Assembly (NCBI GenBank): GCA_935421135.1
Contig: OW285191.1
Location: 744,001 to 808,000 of the forward strand
DNA length: 64,000 bases
DNA from: Bugulina stolonifera
Taxonomy: Eukaryota > Bryozoa > Gymnolaemata > Cheilostomatida > Bugulidae
Direction: 5' to 3'
Shown: positions 1 to 10,642 of the stretch, one piece after another
Layout: each line of letters starts with the position of its first letter
How positions within the stretch are numbered: position 1 is the stretch's first letter
Notes under the pieces: model-generated
Told to the model about the DNA's origin: nothing
The model's database searches: none
Seen by the model: only the letters and a program-made list of their open reading frames with translations
Translations under genes and position numbers: made by a program

Positions 1-154
1 ACATCTTCTACTAGTTTACAAACTAATAACTCAGGTGAATTTGTCAAAAATCACAATTTTGGCATTATGTTTCACGTTTGCAAAGTTGAATATTGCTTGC
101 AAAGCCATGTTTTATTGCCTTTCATTCAAATTATGCAGTCTGAACATTGCAAAA
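1..154 (+). repeat. Partial monomer at left edge (tail of class S)
   Basis: The window opens inside a monomer, at the CATCTTCTACTAG segment. The rest carries CAGGTG, CAATTTTGGC, CACGTTTGC and TTGCCTTTC, the class S combination, and ends with CAGTCTGAAC. The array therefore continues to the left of the window. Confidence 0.9.
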
Positions 155-3100
155 GTGACTGAAACACATTGTTACAAACAGCAATTTGGTACAAAACACA
201 CTTAAAACTTACTTTCATGCCATATTGAACATCTTTTACTAGTTTACAAACTAATAACTCAAGTGAATTGGTCAAAAATCACAAATTTGACATTATGTTT
301 CATGTTTACAAAGTTGAATATTGCTTGCAAAGCCATGTTTTATTGATTTTCATTCAAATTATGCAGTCTGAACATTGCAAAAGTGAGTGAAACACATTGT
401 TACAAACAGCAATTTGGTACAAAACACACTTAAAACTTACTTTCATGCAATATTGAACATCTTTTACTAGTTTACAAACTAAAAACTCAAGTGAATTTGT
501 CAAAAATCACAAATTTGACATTATGTTTCATGTTTGCAAAGTTAAATATTGTATGCAAAGTCATGTTTTATTGATTTTCATTCAAATTATGCATTCCTAA
601 CATTGCAAAAGTGACTGAAACACATTGTTACAAACAGCAATTTGGTACAAAACACACTTAAAACTTATTTTCATGCAATATTGAACATCTTTTACTAGTT
701 TACAAACTAATAACTCAGGTGAATTTGTCAAAAATCACAATTTAGGCATTATGTTTCACGTTTGCAAAGTTGAATATTGCTTGCAAAGCCATGTTTTATT
801 GATTTTCATTCAAATTATGCAGTCTGAACATTGCAAAAGTGAGTGAAACACATTGTTACAAACAGCAATTTGGTACAAAACACACTGAAAACTTACTTTC
901 ATGCAATATTGAACATCTTCTACTAGTTTACAAACTAATAACTCAGGTGAATTTGTCAAAAATCACAATTTTGACATTATGTATCACGTTTGCAAAGTTG
1001 AATATTGCTTGCAAAGCCATGTTTTATTGATTTTCATTCAAATTATGCAGTCTGAACATTGCAAAAGTGACTGAAACACATTGTTACAAACAGCAATTTG
1101 GTACAAAACACACTTAAAACTTACTTTCATGCAATATTGAACATCTTTTACTAGTTTACAAACTAATAACTCAAGTGAATTTGTCAAAAATCACAAATTT
1201 GACATTATGTTTCATGTTTACAAAGTTGAATGTTGCTTGCAAAGCCATGTTTTGTTGATTTTCATTCAAATTATGCAGTCTGAACATTGCAAAAGTGAGT
1301 GAAACACATTGTTACAAACAGCAATTTGGTACAAAACACACTTAAAACTTACTTTCATGCAATGTTGAACATCTTTTACTAGTTTACAAACTAAAAACTC
1401 AAGTGAATTGGTCAAAAATCACAAATTTGACATTATGTTTCATGTTTGCAAAGTTAAATATTGTATGCAAAGTCATGTTTTATTGATTTTCATTCAAATT
1501 ATGCATTCTTAACATTGCAAAAGTGACTGAAACACATTGTTACAAACAGCAATTTGGTACAAAACACACTGAAAACTTACTTTCATGCAATATTGAACAT
1601 CTTCTACTAGTTTACAAACGAATAACTCAGGTGAATTTGTCAAAAATCACAATTTAGGCATTATGTTTCACGTTTGCAAAGTTGAATATTGCTTGCAAAG
1701 CCATGTTTTATTGACTTTCATTCAAATTATGCAGTCTGAACATTGCAAAAGTGACTGAAACACATTGTTACAAACAGCAATTTGGTACAAAACACACTTA
1801 AAACTTACTTTCATGCCATATTGAACATCTTTTACTAGTTTACAAACTAATAACCCAAGTGAATTGGTCAAAAATCGCAAATTTGACATTATGTTTCATG
1901 TTTACAAAGTTGAATATTGCTTGCAAAGCCATGTTTTATTGATTTTCATTCAAATTATGCAGTCTGAACATTGCAAAAGTGAGTGAAACACATTGTTACA
2001 AACAGCAATTTGGTACAAAACACACTGAAAACTTACTTTCATGCAATATTGAACATCTTCTACTAGTTTACAAACTAATAACTCAGGTGAATTTGTCAAA
2101 AATCACAATTTTGGCATTATGTTTCACGTTTGCAAAGTTGAATATTGCTTGCAAAGCAATGTTTTATTGACTTTCATTCAAATTATGCAGTCTGAACATT
2201 GCAAAAGTGACTGAAACACATTGTTACAAACAGCAATTTGGTACAAAACACACTTAAAACTTACTTTCATGCCATATTGAACATCTTTTACTAGTTTACA
2301 AACTAATAACTCAAGTGAATTGGTCAAAAATCACAAATTTGACATTATGTTTCATGTTTACAAAGTTGAATATTGCTTGCAAAGCCATGTTTTATTGATT
2401 TTCATTCAAATTATGCAGTCTGAACATTGCAAAAGTGAGTGAAACACATTGTTACAAACAGCAATTTGGTACAAAACACACTTAAAACTTACTTTCATGC
2501 AATATTGAACATCTTTTACTAGTTCACAAACTAAAAACTCAAGTGAATTTGTCAAAAATCACAAATTTGACATTATGTTTCATGTTTGCAAAGTTAAATA
2601 TTGTATGCAAAGTCATGTTTTATTGATTTTCATTCAAATTATGCATTCCTAACATTGCAAAAGTGACTGAAACACATTGTTACAAACAGCAATTTGGTAC
2701 AAAACACACTTAAAACTTATTTTCATGCAATATTGAACATCTTTTACTAGTTTACAAACTAATAACTCAAGTGAATTGGTCAAAAATCGCAAATTTGACA
2801 TTATGTTTCATGTTTACAAAGTTGAATATTGCTTGCAAAGCCATGTTTTATTGATTTTCATTCAAATTATGCAGTCTGAACATTGCAAAAGTGAGTGAAA
2901 CACATTGTTACAAACAGCAATTTGGTACAAAACACACTGAAAACTTACTTTCATGCAATATTGAACATCTTCTACTAGTTTACAAACTAATATCTCAGGT
3001 GAATTTGTCAAAAATCACAATTTTGGCATTATGTTTCACGTTTGCAAAGTTGAATATTGCTTGCAAAGCCATGTTTTATTGACTTTCATTCAAATTATGC

Positions 3101-4030
3101 AGTCTGAACATTGCAAAAGTGACTGAAACACATTGTTACAAACAGCAATTTGGTACAAAACACACTTAAAACTTACTTTCATGCCATATTGAACATCTTT
3201 TACTAGTTTACAAACTAATAACTCAAGTGAATTGGTCAAAAATCACAAATTTGACATTATGTTTCATGTTTACAAAGTTGAATATTGCTTGCAAAGCCAT
3301 GTTTTATTGATTTTCATTCAAATTATGCAGTCTGAACATTGCAAAAGTGAGTGAAACACATTGTTACAAACAGCAATTTGGTACAAAACACACTTAAAAC
3401 TTACTTTCATGCAATATTGAACATCTTTTACTAGTTTACAAACTAAAAACTCAAGTGAATTTGTCAAAAATCACAAATTTGACATTATGTTTCATGTTTG
3501 CAAAGTTAAATATTGTATGCAAAGTCATGTTTTATTGATTTTCATTCAAATTATGCATTCCTAACATTGCAAAAGTGACTGAAACACATTGTTACAAACA
3601 GCAATTTGGTACAAAACACACTTAAAACTTATTTTCATGCAATATTGAACATCTTTTACTAGTTTACAAACTAAAAACTCAAGTGAATTTGTCAAAAATC
3701 ACAAATTTGACATTATGTTTCATGTTTGCAAAGTTAAATATTGTATGCAAAGTCATGTTTTATTGATTTTCATTCAAATTATGCATTCTTAACATTGCAA
3801 AAGTGACTGAAACACATTGTTACAAACAGCAATTTGGTACAAAACACACTGAAAACTTACTTTCATGCAATAATAAACATCTTTTACTAGTTTACAAACT
3901 AAGAACTCAGGTGAATTTGTTAAAAATCACAATTTTGACATTATGTATCACGTTTGCAAAGTTGAATATTGCTTGCAAAGCCATGTTTTATTGATTTTCA
4001 TTCAAATTATGCAGTCTGAACATTGCAAAA
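155..4030 (+). repeat. Left mosaic block of 17 monomers
   Basis: Class order read from diagnostic bases: A B C R N O P-like Q S/D A B C/A-hybrid D A B E Fy. The order resembles parts of both the 14-mer (10643 onward) and the 24-mer (48496 onward) but matches neither throughout. The P-like monomer at 1523 has ACGAATAAC and lacks the extra base found in all six true P copies, so it may represent the state before that insertion. The C/A hybrid at 2663 begins like C (TTATTTTC) and continues like A (GAATTGG, ATCGCAAAT). Confidence 0.85.
924..937. other. Conserved central dyad in the monomer (example)
   Basis: TAGTTTACAAACTA: perfect 6-base arms around AC, in the monomer at 839, offset 86-99. It is present in most monomers, damaged in H, and improved to a full 14-base palindrome (TAGTTTGCAAACTA) in T, U and N'. 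A binding or structural role is inferred only; no known protein site is claimed. Confidence 0.75.
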
Positions 4031-5170
4031 GTGAGTGAAACACATTGTTACAAACAGCAATTTGGTACAAAACACACTTAAAACTTAGTTTCATGCAATA
4101 TTGAACATCTTTTACTAGTTTGCAAACTAACAACTCAAGTGAATTTGTCAAAAATCACAAATTTGACATTATGTTTCATGTTTACAAAGTTGAATGTTGC
4201 TTGCAAAGCCATGTTTTGTTGATTTTCATTCAAATTATGCAGTCTGAACATTGCAAAAGTGACTGAAACACATTGTTACAAACAGCAATTTGGTACAAAA
4301 CACACTTAAAACTTACTTTCATGCAATATTGAACATCTTTTACTAGTTTGCAAACTAACAACTCAAGTGAATTTGTCAAAAATCACAAATTTGACATTAT
4401 GTTTCACGTTTGCAAAGTTGAATATTGCTTGCAAAGCCATGTTTTATTGATTTTCATTCAAATTATGCATTCTTAACATTGCAAAAGTGACTGAAACACA
4501 TTGTTACAAACAGCAATTTGGTACAAAACACACTTAAAACTTACTTTCATGCAATATTGAACATCTTTTACTAGTTTGCAAACTAACAACTCAAGTGAAT
4601 TTGTCAAAAATCACAAATTTGACATTATGTTTCACGTTTGCAAAGTTGAATATTGCTTGCAAAGCCATGTTTTATTGATTTTCATTCAAATTATGCAGTC
4701 TGAACATTGCAAAAGTGACTGAAACACATTGTTACAAACAGCAATTTGGTACAAAACACACTTAAAACTTATTTTCATGCAATATTGAACATCTTTTACT
4801 AGTTTACAAACTAAAAACTCAAGTGAATTTGTCAAAAATCACAAATTTGACATTATGTTTCATGTTTGCAAAGTTAAATATTGTATGCAAAGTCATGTTT
4901 TATTGATTTTCATTCAAATTATGCATTCTTAACATTGCAAAAGTGACTGAAACACATTGTTACAAACAGCAATTTGGTACAAAACACACTGAAAACTTAC
5001 TTTCATGCAATATTGAACATCTTCTACTAGTTTACAAACTAATAACTCAGGTGAATTTGTCAAAAATCACAATTTTGGCATTATGTTTCACGTTTGCAAA
5101 GTTGAATATTGCTTGCAAAGCCATGTTTTATTGACTTTCATTCAAATTATGCATTCTTAACATTGCAAAA

Positions 5171-5398
5171 GTGACTGAAACACATTGTTACAAACAGCAA
5201 TTTGGTACAAAACACACTGAAAACTTACTTTCATGCAATAATAAACATCTTTTACTAGTTTACAAACTAAGAACTCAGGTGAATTTGTTAAAAATCACAA
5301 TTTTGACATTATGTATCACGTTTGCAAAGTTGAATATTGCTTGCAAAGCCATGTTTTATTGATTTTCATTCAAATTATGCAGTCTGAACATTGCAAAA
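5171..5398 (+). repeat. Monomer class Fy exemplar (F without the hairpin)
   Basis: Shares with F the segment GCAATAATAAACATC, AAGAACTCAGG, GAATTTGTTAAAAATC and ATGTATCACG. It ends in the common form TTTTATTGATTTTCATTC and CAGTCTGAAC, so it lacks the F-specific inverted repeat. Copies at 3803, 5171, 51917, 57388 and 61034. The copy at 57388 has a private base change near 57504 (TTTATTAAAA). Confidence 0.9.
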
Positions 5399-5626
5399 GT
5401 GACTGAAACACATTGTTACAAACAGCAATTTGGTACAAAACACACTTAAAACTTACTTTCATGCAATATTGAACATCTTTTACTAGTTTGCAAACTAACA
5501 ACTCAAGTGAATTTGTCAAAAATCACAAATTTGACATTATGTTTCATGTTTACAAAGTTGAATGTTGCTTGCAAAGCCATGTTTTGTTGATTTTCATTCA
5601 AATTATGCAGTCTGAACATTGCAAAA
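5399..5626 (+). repeat. Monomer class T exemplar
   Basis: Diagnostic bases: TTTGCAAACTAACAACTC in the central dyad region, CATGTTTACAAAG, GTTGAATGTTGC, TTTTGTTGATT and a CAGTCTGAAC end. Copies start at 4031, 5399, 5627, 5855 and 6083. The copy at 5627 carries private changes (AAACGCATTG, TTACATACAG). The dyad is changed by A to G to TAGTTTGCAAACTA, which makes it a perfect 14-base palindrome. Confidence 0.9.
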
Positions 5627-6310
5627 GTGAGTGAAACGCATTGTTACATACAGCAATTTGGTACAAAACACACTTAAAACTTACTTTCATGCAATATTGA
5701 ACATCTTTTACTAGTTTGCAAACTAACAACTCAAGTGAATTTGTCAAAAATCACAAATTTGACATTATGTTTCATGTTTACAAAGTTGAATGTTGCTTGC
5801 AAAGCCATGTTTTGTTGATTTTCATTCAAATTATGCAGTCTGAACATTGCAAAAGTGACTGAAACACATTGTTACAAACAGCAATTTGGTACAAAACACA
5901 CTTAAAACTTACTTTCATGCAATATTGAACATCTTTTACTAGTTTGCAAACTAACAACTCAAGTGAATTTGTCAAAAATCACAAATTTGACATTATGTTT
6001 CATGTTTACAAAGTTGAATGTTGCTTGCAAAGCCATGTTTTGTTGATTTTCATTCAAATTATGCAGTCTGAACATTGCAAAAGTGAGTGAAACACATTGT
6101 TACAAACAGCAATTTGGTACAAAACACACTTAAAACTTACTTTCATGCAATATTGAACATCTTTTACTAGTTTGCAAACTAACAACTCAAGTGAATTTGT
6201 CAAAAATCACAAATTTGACATTATGTTTCATGTTTACAAAGTTGAATGTTGCTTGCAAAGCCATGTTTTGTTGATTTTCATTCAAATTATGCAGTCTGAA
6301 CATTGCAAAA

Positions 6311-6538
6311 GTGACTGAAACACATTGTTACAAACAGCAATTTGGTACAAAACACACTTAAAACTTACTTTCATGCAATATTGAACATCTTTTACTAGTT
6401 TGCAAACTAACAACTCAAGTGAATTTGTCAAAAATCACAAATTTGACATTATGTTTCACGTTTGCAAAGTTGAATATTGCTTGCAAAGCCATGTTTTATT
6501 GATTTTCATTCAAATTATGCATTCTTAACATTGCAAAA
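6311..6538 (+). repeat. Monomer class U1 exemplar (hybrid)
   Basis: The first half matches T (TTTGCAAACTAACAACTC, CAAATTTGAC). The second half carries the Y-type CACGTTTGCAAAG, GTTGAATATTGC and an ATTCTTAAC end. The copies at 4259 and 6311 appear the same at every diagnostic site. Confidence 0.88.
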
Positions 6539-6766
6539 GTGACTGAAACACATTGTTACAAACAGCAATTTGGTACAAAACACACTTAAAACTTACTTTC
6601 ATGCAATATTGAACATCTTTTACTAGTTTGCAAACTAACAACTCAAGTGAATTTGTCAAAAATCACAAATTTGACATTATGTTTCACGTTTGCAAAGTTG
6701 AATATTGCTTGCAAAGCCATGTTTTATTGATTTTCATTCAAATTATGCAGTCTGAACATTGCAAAA
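6539..6766 (+). repeat. Monomer class U2 exemplar
   Basis: As U1 but ending CAGTCTGAAC instead of ATTCTTAAC. Copies at 4487 and 6539, each directly after a U1 monomer and before an E monomer. Confidence 0.88.
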
Positions 6767-6994
6767 GTGACTGAAACACATTGTTACAAACAGCAATTTG
6801 GTACAAAACACACTTAAAACTTATTTTCATGCAATATTGAACATCTTTTACTAGTTTACAAACTAAAAACTCAAGTGAATTTGTCAAAAATCACAAATTT
6901 GACATTATGTTTCATGTTTGCAAAGTTAAATATTGTATGCAAAGTCATGTTTTATTGATTTTCATTCAAATTATGCATTCTTAACATTGCAAAA

Positions 6995-8134
6995 GTGACT
7001 GAAACACATTGTTACAAACAGCAATTTGGTACAAAACACACTGAAAACTTACTTTCATGCAATAATAAACATCTTTTACTAGTTTACAAACTAAGAACTC
7101 AGGTGAATTTGTTAAAAATCACAATTTTGACATTATGTATCACGTTTGCAAAGTTGAATATTGCTTGCAAAGCCATGTTTTTTTGATTTTCAATCAAATT
7201 ATGCATTTTGAACGTTGCAAAAGTGACTGAAACACATTGTTACAAACAGCAATTTGGTACAAAACACAATGAAAACTTACTTTCATGCAATATTGAAGAT
7301 CTTTTACTAGTTTACAAACGAATAATTCAAGTGAATTTGTCAAAAATCACAAATTTGCCATTATGTTTCATATTTACAAAGTTGAATATTGCATGCAAAG
7401 TCATGTTTTATTGATTTTCATTCAAATTATGCATTCTGAACATTGCAAAAGTGACTGAAAGACATTGTTACAAAATGCAATTTGGTACAAAACTCACTGA
7501 AAACTTACTTTCATGCAATATTGAACATATTTTACTAGTTTAGAAACGAATAATACAAGTGAATTTGTCAAAAATCACAAATTTGACATTATGTTTCATG
7601 TTTACAAAGTTGAATGTTGCATGCAAAAAACTGTTTTATTGATTTTCATTCAGATTATGCATTCTTAACATTGCAAAAGTAACTGAAACGCATTGTTACA
7701 AACAGCAATTTGGTACAAAACACACTGAAAACTTACTTTCATGCAATATTGAACGTCTTTTACTAGTTAACAAACTAATAACTCAAGTGAATTGGTCAAA
7801 AATCACAAATTTGACATTATGTTTCATGTTTGCAAAGTTAAATATTGTATGCAAAGTCATGTTTTATTGATTTTCATTCAAATTATGCATTCTGAACATT
7901 GCAAAAGTGACTGAAACACATTGTTACAAACAGCAATTTGGTACAAAACACACTGAAAACTTACTTTCATGCAATATTGAACATCTTCTACTAGTTTACA
8001 AACTAATAACTCAAGTGAATTGGTCAAAAATCACAAATTTGACATTATGTTTCATGTTTGCAAAGTTGAATATTGCTTGCAAAGCCATGTTTTATTGATT
8101 TTCATTCAAATTATGCAGTCTGAACATTGCAAAA
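6995..8134 (+). repeat. F-G-H-I-J' run, first appearance
   Basis: Five monomers in the order F G H I J', matching the core of the central 10-mer. J' at 7907 differs from J by GTTTGCAAAG in place of GTTTACAAAG. H at 7451 has AACTCACTG where other H copies have AACACACTG. J' recurs only at 63086, near the other end of the window. Confidence 0.9.
7182..7198. other. F-specific inverted repeat (example)
   Basis: TTTGATT-TTC-AATCAAA: perfect 7-base arms with a 3-base loop, in the F monomer at 6995. Other classes have CATTC here, so the right arm is broken. The same site is in all 16 F monomers. It is too AT-rich and short to call a terminator. Confidence 0.75.
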
Positions 8135-10642
8135 GTGACTGAAACACATTGTTACAAACAGCAATTTGGTACAAAACACACTTAAAACTTACTTTCATGC
8201 AATATTGAACATCTTTTACTAGTTTACAAACTAAAAACTCAAGTGAATTGGTCAAAAATCACAAATTTGACATTATGTTTCATGTTTGCAAAGTTAAATA
8301 TTGTATGCAAAGTCATGTTTTATTGATTTTCATTCAAATTATGCATTCCTAACATTGCAAAAGTGACTGAAACACATTGTTACAAACAGCAATTTGGTAC
8401 AAAACACACTGAAAACTTACTTTCTTGCAATATTGAACATCTTCTACTAGTTTACAAACTAATAACTCAGGTGAATTTGTCAAAAATCACAATTTTGACA
8501 TTATGTTTCACGTTTGCAAAGTTGAATATTGCTTGCAAAGCCATGTTTTATTGACTTTCATTCAAATTATGCAGTCTGAACATTGCAAAAGTGACTGAAA
8601 CACATTGTTACAAACAGCAATTTGGTACAAAACACACTTAAAACTTATTTTCATGCAATATTGAACATCTTTTACTAGTTTACAAACTAAAAACTCAAGT
8701 GAATTGGTCAAAAATCACAAATTTGACATTATGTTTCATGTTTGCAAAGTTAAATATTGTATGCAAAGTCATGTTTTATTGATTTTCATTCAAATTATGC
8801 ATTCTTAACATTGCAAAAGTGACTGAAACACATTGTTACAAACAGCAATTTGGTACAAAACACACTGAAAACTTACTTTCATGCAATATTGAACATCTTC
8901 TACTAGTTTACAAACTAATAACTCAGGTGAATTTGTCAAAAATCACAATTTTGACATTATGTATCACGTTTGCAAAGTTGAATATTGCTTGCAAAGCCAT
9001 GTTTTATTGATTTTCATTCAAATTATGCAGTCTGAACATTGCAAAAGTGACTGAAACACATTGTTACAAACAGCAATTTGGTACAAAACACACTTAAAAC
9101 TTACTTTCATGCAATATTGAACATCTTTTACTAGTTTACAAACTAATAACTCAAGTGAATTTGTCAAAAATCACAAATTTGACATTATGTTTCATGTTTA
9201 CAAAGTTGAATGTTGCTTGCAAAGCCATGTTTTGTTGATTTTCATTCAAATTATGCAGTCTGAACATTGCAAAAGTGAGTGAAACACATTGTTACAAACA
9301 GCAATTTGGTACAAAACACACTTAAAACTTACTTTCATGCAATGTTGAACATCTTTTACTAGTTTACAAACTAAAAACTCAAGTGAATTGGTCAAAAATC
9401 ACAAATTTGACATTATGTTTCATGTTTGCAAAGTTAAATATTGTATGCAAAGTCATGTTTTATTGATTTTCATTCAAATTATGCATTCTTAACATTGCAA
9501 AAGTGACTGAAACACATTGTTACAAACAGCAATTTGGTACAAAACACACTGAAAACTTACTTTCATGCAATATTGAACATCTTCTACTAGTTTACAAACT
9601 AATAACTCAGGTGAATTTGTCAAAAATCACAATTTTGACATTATGTATCACGTTTGCAAAGTTGAATATTGCTTGCAAAGCCATGTTTTATTGATTTTCA
9701 TTCAAATTATGCAGTCTGAACATTGCAAAAGTGACTGAAACACATTGTTACAAACAGCAATTTGGTACAAAACACACTTAAAACTTACTTTCATGCCATA
9801 TTGAACATCTTTTACTAGTTTACAAACTAATAACCCAAGTGAATTGGTCAAAAATCGCAAATTTGACATTATGTTTCATGTTTACAAAGTTGAATATTGC
9901 TTGCAAAGCCATGTTTTATTGATTTTCATTCAAATTATGCAGTCTGAACATTGCAAAAGTGAGTGAAACACATTGTTACAAACAGCAATTTGGTACAAAA
10001 CACACTGAAAACTTACTTTCATGCAATATTGTACATCTTCTACTAGTTTACAAACTAATAACTCAGGTGAATTTGTCAAAAATCACAATTTTGGCATTAT
10101 GTTTCACGTTTGCAAAGTTGAATATTGCTTGCAAAGCCATGTTTTATTGCCTTTCATTCAAATTATGCAGTCTGAACATTGCAAAAGTGACTGAAACACA
10201 TTGTTACAAACAGCAATTTGGTACAAAACACACTTAAAACTTACTTTCATGCCATATTGAACATCTTTTACTAGTTTACAAACTAATAACTCAAGTGAAT
10301 TGGTCAAAAATCACAAATTTGACATTATGTTTCATGTTTACAAAGTTGAATGTTGCTTGCAAAGCCATGTTTTGTTGATTTTCATTCAAATTATGCAGTC
10401 TGAACATTGCAAAAGTGAGTGAAACACATTGTTACAAACAGCAATTTGGTACAAAACACACTTAAAACTTACTTTCATGCAATGTTGAACATCTTTTACT
10501 AGTTTACAAACTAAAAACTCAAGTGAATTGGTCAAAAATCACAAATTTGACATTATGTTTCATGTTTGCAAAGTTAAATATTGTATGCAAAGTCATGTTT
10601 TATTGATTTTCATTCAAATTATGCATTCTTAACATTGCAAAA
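8135..10642 (+). repeat. K-L-E'-M-N-O block and flank, 11 monomers
   Basis: Order: K L E' M N O M Q S A/N-hybrid O. The first six monomers recur in the same order at 40058-41425 and 47584-48951. The hybrid at 10187 begins like A (GCCATATTG, GAATTGG) and ends like N (GTTGAATGTTGC, TTTTGTTGATT). S at 9959 has GTACATC where the right-hand copies have GAACATC. Confidence 0.87.

Larger units (their letters stand above)
4031..6994 (+). repeat. T/U-rich local expansion, 13 monomers
   Basis: Order: T U1 U2 E V Fy T T T T U1 U2 E. T and U monomers share TTTGCAAACTAACAACTC, seen only here. The four-monomer run T-U1-U2-E occurs twice (4031-4942 and 6083-6994). Between them four T monomers stand in a row with alternating GTGACT and GTGAGT starts, a 456-bp dimer present twice. 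V at 4943 is an unusual monomer with GTGACT, CAATTTTGGC, GACTTTC and an ATTCTTAAC end. The block looks like a recent, very local amplification nested in older array. Confidence 0.88.

Noticed and set aside
741..748. TTTAGG / TTAGGC as telomere repeats
   Set aside because: It occurs singly inside CAATTTAGGCATT of C and P monomers and is never in tandem; it is a base variant of CAATTTTGGC.
944..952. CAG|GTGAAT as a real + strand splice donor
   Set aside because: It matches the consensus but lies in every Y monomer with no exon, acceptor context or coding frame to support it.
975..1000. Forkhead- or octamer-like transcription factor sites (TGTTTAC, ATGCAAAG)
   Set aside because: Short AT-rich matches are expected by chance and are then multiplied by the array; no independent support.
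839..1030. Recurring 63- to 101-codon open frames as a family of small genes
   Set aside because: They begin at GTG or TTG, not ATG, repeat with the satellite period, end at the same TGA in each monomer, and half of the monomers are closed by one GAA-to-TAA change. No Shine-Dalgarno or promoter context and no recognisable domain. The 101-codon case (12581) results only from a 1-base deletion at 12695.
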